Source: Calliopum simillimum
Lineage: Eukaryota > Arthropoda > Insecta > Diptera > Lauxaniidae
DNA length: 64,000 nt
Reading direction: 5' to 3'
NCBI GenBank assembly: GCA_951812925.1
Contig: OX638371.1
Coordinates: 3,038,001-3,102,000, forward strand
Shown: positions 33,001 to 43,800 of the stretch, piece by piece
Layout of the letters: each line of letters starts with the position of its first letter
Numbering within the stretch: the stretch's first letter is position 1
Made by a program: the position numbers and the translations under genes
Notes under the pieces: generated by a model
The model's database searches: none
The model's input: only the letters and a program-made list of their open reading frames with translations
Told to the model about the DNA's origin: nothing

Positions 33001-34480
33001 TGGTTAACTACGTTTGCATTCCAGGCTTGGAACGACTCGGCCACCATTCAAATATGCGTTTTAGTTATTAGACGTTTTTTATTTTGTGTTACTTTAAATT
33101 GTTAGTTTTTTGCTCTTCTTTTTTATTAATATTTTGCAACAAAGCTAATTGGCTGTGGACTTCTGAAGGTATATATCATATAGTTAAAATATACATTTTT
33201 GGTTGGAACTTTTTATTTTCAATCCAAAAGTTTATTAAAACAATTCATATTAAATCAATATTATACCTTTGAACATTTTACCATATGTGTCAATAACTTT
33301 CACGTAATTTTTATTTCCCTTTTTGGACGCTTATACACTACTCTTCAATTTGAATATGTGATGACTGTTTTATAAATGGTAAAATACTTATTATTTAATT
33401 TTCTTTCAACTCAATTCAAATTTTACTGAGTCTCTTAATACAAATTACAAAGTTTCTCTCGTGTTGAGAAAAGAAATGGGTGGTTATCGTAAATAAATTT
33501 TTAGATTGCAATGGAGAATACACGGCAGTTGTGGTGGCAGGTGGGTTTGGCCTTATCCTCGTCTCTTTTCCTTGTTTTCATCGATGACCTGTCATCGACC
33601 ATTAATCCAATCCACTCCTTTGCGGATGACAGCAGTATTTGTCATTCATATTGCTTCAAAAAGCGTCCAAGCTCTGAGGAGATTGAGATAAAAATGCGGT
33701 ATGTGAATGACACACTCACAAATGACCTCAAAACAATCTCCGAGTGGGGTCGAGCTAATCGGGTCGAATTCAACACTAGCGAAACCCAATGCTATCTGCT
33801 GTCTCACAGACGAGTGGATTGTCCCCCTCCACCCCTCAATACGCCGTGCGATGAAGTTGATAGGGGATACGGATGTTGTATCTTCTGTTGACTCTCTCTT
33901 AAACACCGTTCTAACGTTAAGTGTGTTACCCTTTTCTATAGATATTATCATGGGATGTGCTCTACAGAAATTTGTGGGATGGTTCCGTCAGTTCGTTTAT
34001 TTTCTCGCAGCGGACGTCTCATCAGGCCCATCCCCATTGTGTTACAAGGTGTTTAACAGAACATCGCACTATCGGGATAATTCGTTCTTTGGACCGTTTT
34101 TCCCTAATGCTGTGATATCGGTAGTTTTAAGAAAAATCAACACGGTGCATTGCATTTATAGGGGCTATCCCCTGAGCGTTGACTTAAGTAATAAAAAAAA
34201 GATGGCTTATTTTAAATGGAAGTTGATAAATCGTCCTGTGTCTTTAATAATAAATAAATACATTTTATTTTGTAAATTTTGTACTTATATAATTTTCTCT
34301 TCTTTAGGCTGGTCCTTTAGCACTGGTTTCGTCAATGAGGAAATGATTCAAAATCATCTGTTGCCAGCTGATGGTGATACTATTGTTGTGATGTGTGGAC
34401 CACCACCAATGATTAATTTTGCATGCAATCCGGCCTTGGATAAGCTGAACTACCATCCAGAAGCACGTTTTGCATACTAG
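24045..34480 (+). CDS. Cyt-b5-r: NADH-cytochrome b5 reductase (isoform 1a-2-3-4b)
   Basis: Exons 24045-24071, 31805-32458, 32660-32759 and 34308-34480 join in phase to 317 codons. The enzyme passes electrons from NADH through FAD to cytochrome b5 at ER or outer mitochondrial membranes, for fatty-acid desaturation, sterol synthesis and related reactions. A hydrophobic anchor ([18 protein letters not shown], about residues 10-27) is followed by the FAD domain with RPYTPVS (107-113) and GGKMSQ. The NAD domain has GGTGITPM (195-202), LLFANQ and CGPPPM (290-295). The C-terminus ends RFAY, like human CYB5R1 RFTY. Exon 4b can be replaced by exon 4a, and exon 1a by 1b; see separate entries. The first intron is long (7.7 kb) and full of repeats, including a hAT element. 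Confidence 0.93.
24072..24721. other. intron 1 of cytochrome b5 reductase, proximal part
   Basis: AT-rich intronic DNA. No element or gene recognised. Confidence 0.4.
24722..25152. mobile_element. foldback MITE with repeated arm segments
   Basis: The outer left TATATGGGCATTTCTCAGGA pairs with the right TCCTGAGAATTGCCCAAATA. The arm word CACAAAAAATCATTAATATT/TTTGAGTAATTACAACTTAC occurs once on the left and three times on the right, so the right arm contains local duplications. It lies in intron 1 of the cytochrome b5 reductase gene. Confidence 0.65.
25153..26381. other. intronic DNA with a family C fragment
   Basis: No gene. About 25920-26100 shows words of the family C arms (TTTCCTTTCATTTGATATGC, CTGAAATTGCCTCATTA) in decayed form. 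The rest is AT-rich. Confidence 0.4.
26374..27635. mobile_element. hAT-type element with nested family B MITE
   Basis: The element is 26382-27627 (1246 bp). It starts CAGTGTTGGCAGGCGTACAA and ends in the inverse (CACCTGCCAACACTG). Subterminal GTACAATAATT repeats occur at both ends. Flanking octamers GTTCGGAG and GTTCAGAA match at 6 of 8 positions, consistent with an old hAT target duplication. No transposase frame recognised. A complete family B palindrome sits inside at 26790-27171, so family B was active after this insertion. Confidence 0.72.
26790..27171. mobile_element. full-length family B foldback MITE
   Basis: A 382-bp palindrome starting CAGGCATGTCGTGAAATCCG and ending with the exact inverse. 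Arms contain GGAGGCTTTTTGATGAAAAC and GGTGAGTCGAACGA. The centre has ACCGTTTAGGAAATATTC and its inverse. This is the most complete family B copy in the window; others are at 884-1137, 5235-5475, 9055-9290 and 39950-40135. An ATA triplet flanks both sides, but the target size is uncertain. Confidence 0.8.
27636..28982. other. intronic DNA around cytochrome b5 reductase exon 1b
   Basis: Apart from exon 1b (27952-27966), no feature was recognised. The open frame on the minus strand at 28115-28369 shows no domain. Confidence 0.35.
27952..27966 (+). CDS. Cyt-b5-r: candidate alternative first exon 1b of cytochrome b5 reductase
   Basis: ATGACAGATTTTGAT is followed directly by a strong donor GTAAGTTA. 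It encodes MTDFD and ends in phase 0, exactly like exon 1a (MARPVYETQ), so either can splice to the membrane-anchor exon at 31805. Using it would give 313 codons and a different cytosolic N-terminus. Neither version has the Met-Gly start needed for myristoylation. The exon is very short, so it rests on splice site, phase and position rather than similarity. Confidence 0.5.
28983..29104. mobile_element. short foldback MITE (family A, copy 2)
   Basis: Left arm GGTATTCCTTAAAACGTGTA and right arm TACACGTCGTGAGGAATACC, with TCGAAACCTCGTAA and GTTGTCAAAATCAA inside, as in the copy at 115-243. It lies in intron 1 of the cytochrome b5 reductase gene. Confidence 0.7.
29105..31079. other. distal intron 1 DNA of cytochrome b5 reductase
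   Basis: About 2 kb of AT-rich DNA. No gene and no bounded repeat. Short open frames lack domains. Confidence 0.4.
31080..31303. mobile_element. foldback MITE
   Basis: The left arm CTATTCCCAATTGTCGTTTC and right arm GAAACGACAATTGGGAATAG are exact inverses, with inner pairing AACGCGTT/AGGCGTTTTAG and GTCTCGT/ACGAGAC. It sits 500 bp upstream of the membrane-anchor exon. The palindrome at 50351-50495 has similar outer words (CCCTATTGCGAATAGAAACG) and may be a relative. Confidence 0.7.
32899..33071 (+). CDS. Cyt-b5-r: alternative 3' terminal exon 4a of cytochrome b5 reductase
   Basis: A 173-nt exon after an AACTTAAG acceptor, entered in phase 1 from exon 3 (32660-32759) and closing with TAG. 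It encodes [18 protein letters not shown], the NAD-binding CGPPPM motif and the end MRFSY. Exon 4b at 34308-34480 is also exactly 173 nt, enters in the same phase, and encodes [24 protein letters not shown] and ARFAY. About 24 of 57 residues are identical. Each exon carries its own stop, so use must be alternative (either/or). Exon 4b is closer to vertebrate sequences (DGD, PALDKL). Both keep the residues expected for catalysis. Confidence 0.85.
33072..33510. other. candidate 3' UTR of exon 4a
   Basis: AT-rich, with AATAAA at 33492-33497. This would serve transcripts ending in exon 4a. Nothing else seen. Confidence 0.4.
33511..34170 (+). mobile_element. non-LTR retrotransposon remnant (reverse transcriptase)
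   Basis: A plus-strand frame at 33511-33880 encodes [20 protein letters not shown] followed by [10 protein letters not shown], the reverse transcriptase palm motif (F/Y-A-D-D), then [18 protein letters not shown], typical of ORF2 downstream of the palm. After a shift to another frame, 33990-34150 resembles the C-terminal end of such an ORF ([20 protein letters not shown]). The 5' part is missing, as is usual for target-primed insertions. Clade not determined. It lies between the two alternative terminal exons of the cytochrome b5 reductase gene, in the same orientation. Confidence 0.72.
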
Positions 34481-35447
34481 AATGAGTGCATGTTGCCAGT
34501 GAAAAGCAAATGAAACATTAAGTTTTCCTTGAAATGAAAAGAGAATGCATTTTTTGTAATGATTTTTATACTTTCGCACACATTTATTTAGTGAAATGGG
34601 AATTATATATGTTTTATTGTAGCTAAATATTTTTCTCAACTTTATTTCAAAAACAAGACACGGACAATACTCTTTCGATGATTTCGTAGATATTTAATAT
34701 TTCTAAAACTTTTAAAATAACAAAATTATTTAAATAGATGTGCTGCAAAAATATAATAAACCACCTAGTGATAAACAATGATATAGGAACACTTAATCAT
34801 TAAATAATTTGTAGATATGTAATTGTTAAATAAAAAACAGCTAAAAAAAAGAAAACAAATCAATACATAAAATAAATATTCAAATGAAATAAATTGATGT
34901 TTGTTAATATGAACATTTCGCTTGTGTTCTTTTGAAATGTAAAAATACTCTGCTCTCAAATTGTAAATTTTTACCTTAAATTTCTGTCACGTTTTGCTTG
35001 TATTTCCTTTCGCTTTCGATGTTGTTAACCTTTTTTGTGTTTTGTATTGCAAGTTCAATTGCTTGATTTACATTTCAAAACAAATTCGCTTGCGCCGTGA
35101 ATTCATTGATACGTAGTTCACCAAATTGTACGGCAATTAATTTGCAATTTGTAGAAAGCATAAATGAATACTTAAGTTGTTATTTATGTTAATTGGCGCT
35201 TTCGTGGACGCATGCATTATTATGTCATGCCAATTTACCAACGCATTGCCAGGTTGATCTGCACTGTGAGTTTTTCAAGCACTTCTTTAAAAATCAAAAT
35301 TTTCGAAATTGACAACAGCTGAGTGCGGAAAAGTTGTCTTTTAGATTGTTTAATTACAATAAAAAGTAATTAGTCCTCTAGAGCAAGAAAGTCAGTGTAT
35401 CAAAGCCACTGAGCCAAGCGCAGTCAGCGTAGGGTTTTGGCTTGTCT
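34481..35447. other. 3' UTR of exon 4b and intergenic DNA
   Basis: AATAAA at 34755-34760 is a candidate polyadenylation signal for exon 4b transcripts. Beyond it no gene recognised. Confidence 0.4.
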
Positions 35448-35769
35448 ACAACAAACACAATGGGGGTTATCGTGAATCAAGATTTCCGGGGAATTTTCTT
35501 AGACTGCCGTGCATTCTCTATAGCAGTTTAAGAAAATTCCCCGGGAATTTTAATTCACGATAACCCCCAATGTTTCTATAATTTACAAAATTTCACAGAA
35601 TTACAACACCCACGAAAAATTGTTTTTCATGCATACATGAATCGAACTCAAATCGGATTTGATGTTGTTTTATGTTAGCTGCGTGAAAAAAAAAAAAAAC
35701 AATTTTTCATGGGTGTTGTAGTTCCGAGAAATTTGGAAAATATTGAAACATTGTGTTTGTTGTAGGACC
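35448..35769. mobile_element. foldback MITE interrupted by a second MITE
   Basis: Outer arms: left CTACAACAAACACAAT, then (after the insertion) TTTCTATAATTTACAAAATT and ACAACACCCACGAAAAATTG. Right: CAATTTTTCATGGGTGTTGT, then AACATTGTGTTTGTTGTAG. The left arm is split by the MITE at 35462-35572. Removing that element together with one AAT copy restores an arm that pairs with the right side, so the order of insertion is clear. Confidence 0.8.
35462..35572. mobile_element. GGGGGTTATCGTG foldback MITE, copy 1
   Basis: About 110 bp, beginning GGGGGTTATCGTGAATCAAG and ending in the inverse, with inner GGGGAATTTTC/GAAAATTCCCC pairing and a GACTGCCGTGCATTCTC loop. It is flanked by AAT on both sides. 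A second copy with the same flanks is at 58779-58888, and a third, decayed copy is near 60964-61050. Confidence 0.82.
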
Positions 35770-37802
35770 AAAAATTTTGAAGAGTTCAGAAACCTTAAAA
35801 TGAATGCCATTAGGTGGCAGAAACATCTGACTCAAAAATACACATCTTTAACAGCGTGCCTGGCAATATGGTAACCCTGGACGAATCAATTTTACTCAGA
35901 TGTTCAAGCAGTTTGCATTTCGTGTTCCTGGCAGGACTCTAATAATGCATTTATTTTGTTTTAGTAGTGATTGCTTATTACTATTACTTTATTGAGGAAA
36001 GCATTGTAGTTCAGTTATGCCTAGCCTGAAAACACTTCAGAAATTTCATGTTGAGCCTATGTTCGACCTAAAAGGGCTAAAACACACATCGCACTATGTA
36101 CAAATTGTTGATGCCTTATCCTTAGGTAAGTAAGACCGTTTGATTCAATAAATGGTATATTTTTATTTATTTACCCAATTCAGTTCGCTTGAAAATTAAA
36201 AAACATTGTTTTATGAAAATGTAGTGCAATTTTTGCTTTTTATTTAAAACATTACTTTTCGACATATCTAATGTCATTTAAAAAATCTAAATATTTAAAA
36301 ATGCATAGAAAAATTGGTTAGTATTTAGTTTTCATACATATTTAGGTATAAATTTTGTGGGCTTGTTTTAATAATACATAGTAAAATTGTCATTTCTATT
36401 CCGATATTTATTAAAAATCTTCCTATAATGTTATTTTTCATTAAAACAACTTAAAACACTAAAAATGAAGGTCGTTAATTAATTTTTTGAAGAAAAAATC
36501 ATTAAATTTCAATTTAATATTGCAATAACTCGAAATTTTAATATTGTATTGAATGTGCTTGGCTTGTGTTTTGCTTTAGCTTTGAACTTTAATGCTTACA
36601 AATTTAGACATAGTTTTACCTTAAATACCATTTAAAAAAAGAACATTACTGCTTGGGTGTAAAAATTTGGAATTTTGTGTTTGGGTTTTTGTTATATATA
36701 GATATACTTATATTTTTCCGTATTTTGGTTCACAGAACTTATTATTTATAAATATTATTACAATACATTATATATATTAAAATAACTATATTATTTTTTT
36801 TAAGCTTTTAAAAATGACTTATAATTACAATTATAAAATATAGTTTGTTCCACGGTAAATACATGAATTGGTCGTCATTTTGCAAAATTAGCACAAATAC
36901 AGTTAACACAGCAAAAACATAAGTGTAATGCAGTTTGTAAAGATTTTTCTTTGTAAATGAAAAAGTAAAACGCTTACTCTTAGTTGAAACGGAAACTATG
37001 GAGTAATGTTATTATTGTGTCTTCTGCGATTTTTTAAGTTTTCAAATAAAAAACAATTCAATATATTTATGTATAATACGATTTATGGAGATGGTTTATT
37101 TTTTGTTTCTAAATATTTAAAATAAATAATTTTTTCTTTAAAGACAACTGTTTCTATCTTTAATGCCTGCTGTATGCGTGAGATAAGAGAATTATAAATT
37201 AATTAAAAAAAAAAAAACTAGAAGCAAATTAAAATTCTTACTAAAGAAACATAAAACATTAATAACAAAACAAGTTAAATAAAAACTAAAAATGCAGATT
37301 AGCCATGTTTATTCCATACAGAAGACAAAGTGCAAAGTATTTTTCTTATAAGTGAAAAATATAATGCTTATAAAACTCTCTAATTTGTTTTTAAAGCTAA
37401 TGATACTGTAGCTTTAACTATTTCTTTTCATTGGAAATGAAAGTTTTCTTTTATTTTCATTATATCGAACACAATACACCCTGTCTGACATTAATGCATG
37501 TAAAATTGTCGTTTATTGTATGTGGTGTGTGTGCGCGCAAGCCAAAGAGATGCACAAATATTTTATCCTGATTTGAAAACAAAGACCACAATTGAGCCGT
37601 GCTTAGAGTATGTCGCATAGTAAAACAATATTATTTTAAACTTTGCTATTGCTACCTACGCCTGCGAAAATGATGGCACTTTCAAAGTCTATTTAGTTTT
37701 AAGCATTACAAAATGTATTACTTTCGTTTTGTGAGATTATTTTTGTTTTTGCCACACTAATGCAGTCGCATCTCGCATAATTCTTGCTCATTTTTTTTTT
37801 TC
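35770..37802. other. intergenic DNA, includes Cyclin A 3' flank
   Basis: No gene recognised. The minus-strand complement of 37512-37517 is AATAAA, a candidate polyadenylation signal for Cyclin A. Very AT-rich elsewhere. Confidence 0.4.
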
Positions 37803-40800
37803 TCAATTAAACATACGAGAAATCATGCGTCGAACATTTTCATTGTTTGATGCTGTTTCTGTTGCGTTTGCCTCAATCGCCAACTTTTGGTTGTAATTAT
37901 GTGCCAATTCATCGAATTGCTCTTCATTTAGTTCAACTGGTTTAATTGTGGAAACTTGCTTATATCTGTAAATTAGAACAAGAGGCTGAATTTGTCAAAC
38001 TTATGCACTAAAGTGCGTATAGTGCACTCACTTGTCTGCCTTATATTTATCCTGTATAGCCTGCTGTGCCAGCGTTGTTGCTGCATTATGTGATTTACAC
38101 AAAAACAGCATCACTTCTTTTAAATCTTCTAAGCGATATGTTGTAATCTCTTCCAGTTGTGTTGACCAAATTGGACAATCTTCTAGAAGATGACGTGACA
38201 GCGCTAGTGCTGATGCTGATATTAACGATGGACTGAAACGCAAATAAGGATCAGCCTCAAGCAAAGAAAGCTCACAAATGTACTGTAAAAGAGATGTTTA
38301 AGATTTCAAAAAATTAAAGTTGCTTCCTGGCTACAAAATTCCAAACCTGTGCGAGAAATTTAAGCTTATCGGGCAGATCAGCCAACACGGCGTAGGTGTT
38401 AACAAAAAGATAAGCTGTTGGCGTGCACAAATCAAAGGATAAAATTTTCAATATAATTTGTTCCATACGCAATACTTGTGCCTTATTATAGGTGTCATCA
38501 GTGATGAAAACAAATTCAGCAACATTTGGTGGATAAATTTCCTCATATTTACTGAAAATAATACAAAGATATTTTCATGGAATCACCCTTAATCAGTAGT
38601 TTAATTAAAAAACCAAATACTTACGATGCAATGAACATGGCAGCTGTACCAACCAATTGTAATTTACTTCGCAAAACTGACATTTGACTAAGAAAACGGT
38701 CAATATACGATACGGACAGATAAAGTGTTTCCGTATCCAAATTGTATTCCTCTGATACCTCAACCAGCCAATCGACCAATATGCAACGCATTGAATAATT
38801 AATATCTGCCTGACGTCGCATGTAATGTGGTTTCGGGCGATGCTTTTTCTATGAAAAAAAAACAAAAAAAAGTATAAAATAAAATAGCACAATTGTGAGA
38901 AATAAGTAAGATAAACAAAAGCTGTTGAGATGATTTAATGATGAGCTAAAAAATTAAGTAAAACACACAAGAACAAAAGCGAAGCGAAGCAAAAGTGGTA
39001 AAACATGTTCTCAGGGGAGTAATTCGGACACTGGTGACTTAGAGATGAAGGGATAATAGAGTGTCAAAAATAAGCAAATTGAAAATTGTTAGGAAAAATG
39101 GTGTTGCCAAGATTGGATAGAGCTTTAGACAACCGCAGAGGGATTTCATTTGAAATTTATTAAATTGTTACCAATGTATTTACTTACGAAATAAAGGCGA
39201 CCGATTTATATTTGGCTGCCTTTATTTAGATACATTTAAGTAAATCATTTAGCAATGAGAGAACTTTGAACTTTGTACAATCCTTTGGAAATTTTTGAAA
39301 AATTCAAATATTAAAAGAAATTTTGTTTTTATGAGCAAAGTTTTGGGTAGCTATGAAACGATATTTTCAGTTTTTACTTAATTAAAAAACTTCGAGACAT
39401 GATAAGGTGAAGCAAAGGGTGTCCCATAATTCACGCAGGATTTGAACAATAGAAAACACATTTTTTTTTTTTAATTGTTAACATTTGTTTGCGTCTGTTG
39501 TTGAAAATTGCAAAAATGACTGTTTAATAAGTTTAATATGAATTTATCATACATTGGATATGGTTATGCATAGAAAAGCACATCCGGCCAAGGACCTCCA
39601 CTGCTAAACTGACACATACGCACGCTTTTGTCGAAAAATTCTCATAATCACTTTGCAAAGTGTCCCATAATTCACGTAAGATTTGTATTTGCCGTCATTT
39701 GTACAGTTAAGTGTTGCCAATCAAAAAAAGAAAACAGTTTGACAGCTGACAGTTTAGGGTAAGTAAAGAGCACTACACGATAACGCGTTTAGTACGAATT
39801 TGGCGAACTCTAGCGCCAAATTTCTATTATTTTTGAAATATTATTCAACAATAAAAACGCGTTGCTCGTTCGTGTAATGCTCCATTTTTACTAACCCCTG
39901 TCAGTTGTCAAACTGTTTTGTGCCAGTAAAGTAACCGTAAAATTTTATTTTATCGAATATTTACTAAACGGTTACTTTATCGTTAATGCAAATCAATGGT
40001 ATTTATAGAATGTTTAATTCTCCACAAAAGAGATTCGTACATTTTTTAATGTTCGACTCACCGTTTTCATCAAAAAGCTTCCTTAATGAAAAGTAATTGA
40101 ATCCACACGGATTTCGGAACAGGCCTGACAGTGATTGTTATGGACGAGCCAAAAAACTCTAAGTCAACCACGATTGGCTAAATGATTTTGAAATGCTGAT
40201 ACCCCTGCTTTATGCTTCAAAAGAAACAAAAAAAAAATATACAATTGAATTATGGGACAGCCTTTAGTTATCAGTTTCATCGACTTAAAAAGAGTTTCAT
40301 TAAATATAAACCGTCATTAATATGTGCAGACATTACACTAGAAAGCTATCTTCTTTGTTTGTTTTGCCTTTGAAGAAGGTTGCCAATTAGTTCATCGCTA
40401 TGTAAACAAGTTAACAGCTACCCAGAACCGTTGCCTGGTACCATCAAGGAATAATGCAGTCTGACCGTTTTATCAATTTTTGATTAAACAAACTGTTGCC
40501 ACTTTACCGAATGTTTCAACGACAGTACAAATGTAAGAAACCATTCGTTGAAACAACACTTTTGCTTTTCACTTCAAACATAAAAATACGATTTTTGTAT
40601 ACACAGATTTGTGTTTTTTTTCTTATTTTTTTTTACAACTGAAACAAAATTTGATAACGCGAATATCAACTTGAAAACATGCTAAAAATTCCAATAGCAA
40701 ATAAGGATGACTTAAATGAAGCCACCAAATTGCAACGACGTGTACAATATGAGGATGATCGCAAAAAGCGCATCTTCAATGCAAAGCAGCGACTGTTTGG

Positions 40801-43800
40801 TGTGAGTATGCAACAACTTGAAAGTATATGGAACGATAAGTTACTTATGCATGACCATTCCTGTGTTAATAGCTTGACTTGGACGCGCTGGAACGTCAGA
40901 TTTCTGAAAAGACAAAGCAACGTCACATCGAGGCTGAGTGCGAGCGAAAATATGAGGAACAAACTCAGCGTCAACAGCACTGCGTACATGCCAAAGAATT
41001 GGAGGAAGAAAAACGTAAACGTATTATTGAGTCAGATATTAATTATTATCGCTGTAGGTTTCAGCGCAAGGATCAACGTCGTGAATTCGATTTGAATGAT
41101 CCCAATTGGATTAAGAAATCACAACCGGCGCGTATTGCAGACGATGATATTTCGCTGGGCATCTCAAGCGCACAAGTATTTTCTGGTGAAGATCTTCACA
41201 ATAGGGAGCGCAAGATTCGACAGCGTGAACAGCAACGCGCTTGGTTGGATCAGCAGGTGCTCGAACGTAAACAAAATGAAGAATCACGTCGTAAGGCTGA
41301 TCGCGTTTATCAAGAATCAATGGAGTCACGTGATAAACGTTTGGAAGAGATGGTAACTGCATCACGTAAAATGAAAAATACAATAGTGGATTCAATACGC
41401 CAATACAATAGTGAGCTAGCGAAGGTCAAAAAAGCGGATCGTCAGCGTGAGAAAAAGGAAAAGGACGAAGATGATTTGGCAGAGATTTATAATATGCTTA
41501 CTAGTGATATGCTAACCGAAAATCCAGATGTGGCACAAAGTCGCTTAGATCCCAATAAGAAGATCGCATTTATGTATCGTGGTATGACACCAGAGGAATT
41601 GAAGAAATTCCGCGAAGATCAGCATAGGCAAATGGTGGCGAATAAAAAGCGCGATACAGAACAACAATTGATCGACAAGCAATGGGAGCAATATGCATTA
41701 AATATGGATAAAGAGCTAATGTTGAAACAATTGGACATGGATCGCAAGCAAAAGGCAGATCTTGATGCACGAATTCGATTCAATGCTAATTTGGCAGTGA
41801 AACAAAAGGCACAGAAAGAATACAATGATAAGAAATTGTATGTCAATCATATGTCAAAGGACTTTTACGATCAATTTAACAAAACTTCGCGTTAATGGAA
41901 GTTCGTTTTTTTTTTTTTTTTGTAATATTAATCATGGCGAATGCAGGGGTGATTATATAAAACAAAATCCCAAAAATTCGATGGGAATAGTTTTCTTAGA
42001 TTATATTTTTGAATTTGACTTAATAAAATTTATTTTAGAGGACATAAATTGCATGCATTTTTGCCTATCACAGAATGAGAATTCGGTATGGTTCAAATAA
42101 TTGAAAGGTGAGTCTATCACGTTCACCACTGCCTTTTAGATTCCAATCAAACGCATGGCAGTAAACTTTGCTGTATGGTTTTTGGAGAGCACGGTTTGCC
42201 ATGGGTTGTATTTTTGGTTTAATTGGGAACCAGGCTTTTAGTATGCGTTTTAAGCACTTGCTGACGAATACTTTTGCCACGTTTCGCACCCATATAACAA
42301 AACTGATTTCACATTTGAATTAAAAATGCAAACTTTCGTTTTATGTGGAGATAAGGGAAGATGGACATATTGTATACAATGGAGAAAACGCGCCTTTCGC
42401 TTTTGCGATTCTTGAGTTGATATCCTCTTAACATACTTTCATCCCTTAGCAAGCAATAATTAAAAAAAAAAGGATCAGTGAATTTTTGGCAGTGCAAAAA
42501 AAAAAGTCTTAAGGTTATTTTAAAGAAACAAATTTTCAGAAAACACGGTGCAGCAAAATGCAGAACGGAATGCATGGCAAAAATTAAGCAACAACAACAA
42601 CAAAGACTAGACAGTAGAAGAAAAGATATATGAAATAAAAGTAGAAATAAGAAAGAAATAAATAAGTTACCAGCTGCTCGAAAGACAAACACGTGACGCC
42701 ACAATCAGAGCAAGAATAAGCTGCTACTGTTTGAGATGACGAAATAATGTGCCACAAAAAAGTATACGAGTGAAAAGAAAGCAAGAGTAAATAAGAAAAA
42801 TTGGCGCTTTGCAAATTGAAGACATTCATGTGGTGGTTTCGTTACTGTGCAAAATTAAATGAAGATTTTTTCTGCAACTAATTTTAAGATTTGTATAAGA
42901 GGGTAAAAATTGGATAGACAAACTTTGTAGAATCAAACTAAATTGTCGAGTTTTGAGATATAAAGGGTCAAAAAGTGTTGATTTATTTAACTTTGAGGAA
43001 CTTTTATATTAAACCGGTTCGTTTTGTATGAACAAAAAAAAAAAAAAAACAGTCATCCCCACACCGTCTCAAAAGTATGGATACCCAAATTTGCTTGAAA
43101 AAATACAGATTATTTCTTGCAAAATTTTTCGCGTTAAAAAATTATATTTCGTTTTGAAGTATAGAAAATCGATTTTTTACGTTTTTGAGAAGCTACGCGG
43201 TCGGAAAATGACATCTTACGAAAAAACTGTATAGGGCAAAAAATGCTTAGAATCGTCCAAAGCACACATGCGTTTTTTTTAAGAATTTTCTGGGTCATTT
43301 TATAATTCTTCAAATATTGGTCAAAACTAAAAAAAAAAATATTAAAAAAATCCAAGAAATCTAAAAAAATCGCACGTACTCTCTGGAGATAGTTGAAAAA
43401 TGCAAAAAGCTCGAGTTTTGGAACCGAATATTATCACAAATGGAAGCTTGTTCATTACTCATCTGTTAATCTGTCCATAAATTTGATAATATAATAGCGT
43501 TTAGTTTTAAGATACTTTGGAGATTTCCTAACCACAATATCAATTATCTATTTTCAAACGTTAGCCAATTTAAGTGTACCAATGACATTTTTTAGGTCAT
43601 GATTTTTGGTGAGAAAAGGTAATACTCTGACTATTGTGCTTTGCTTAAGATTTTCAGCAAAACCGAGAAGTGTTTTTTTTTTTTTGTGATGCACTTCCAT
43701 GCACACGATTTGCTATTAAATAACATTTTAGACTTTGCTTTCTTGGGTCGAAAACTTGTTAATATTTCAATTATTTACCTCGCTCTCAAAGAAGTAATCC

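Noticed and set aside
33707..34480. A 257-codon open frame on the plus strand
   Set aside because: It is a chance fusion in frame: retrotransposon remnant, intronic DNA, then exon 4b of cytochrome b5 reductase. Only the last 57 codons are a real exon.
42309..42704. A 131-codon minus-strand frame rich in Phe, Leu and Cys
   Set aside because: Composition is explained by poly-A/T and CAA-rich intronic DNA of Cyclin A; no signal of a real membrane protein.
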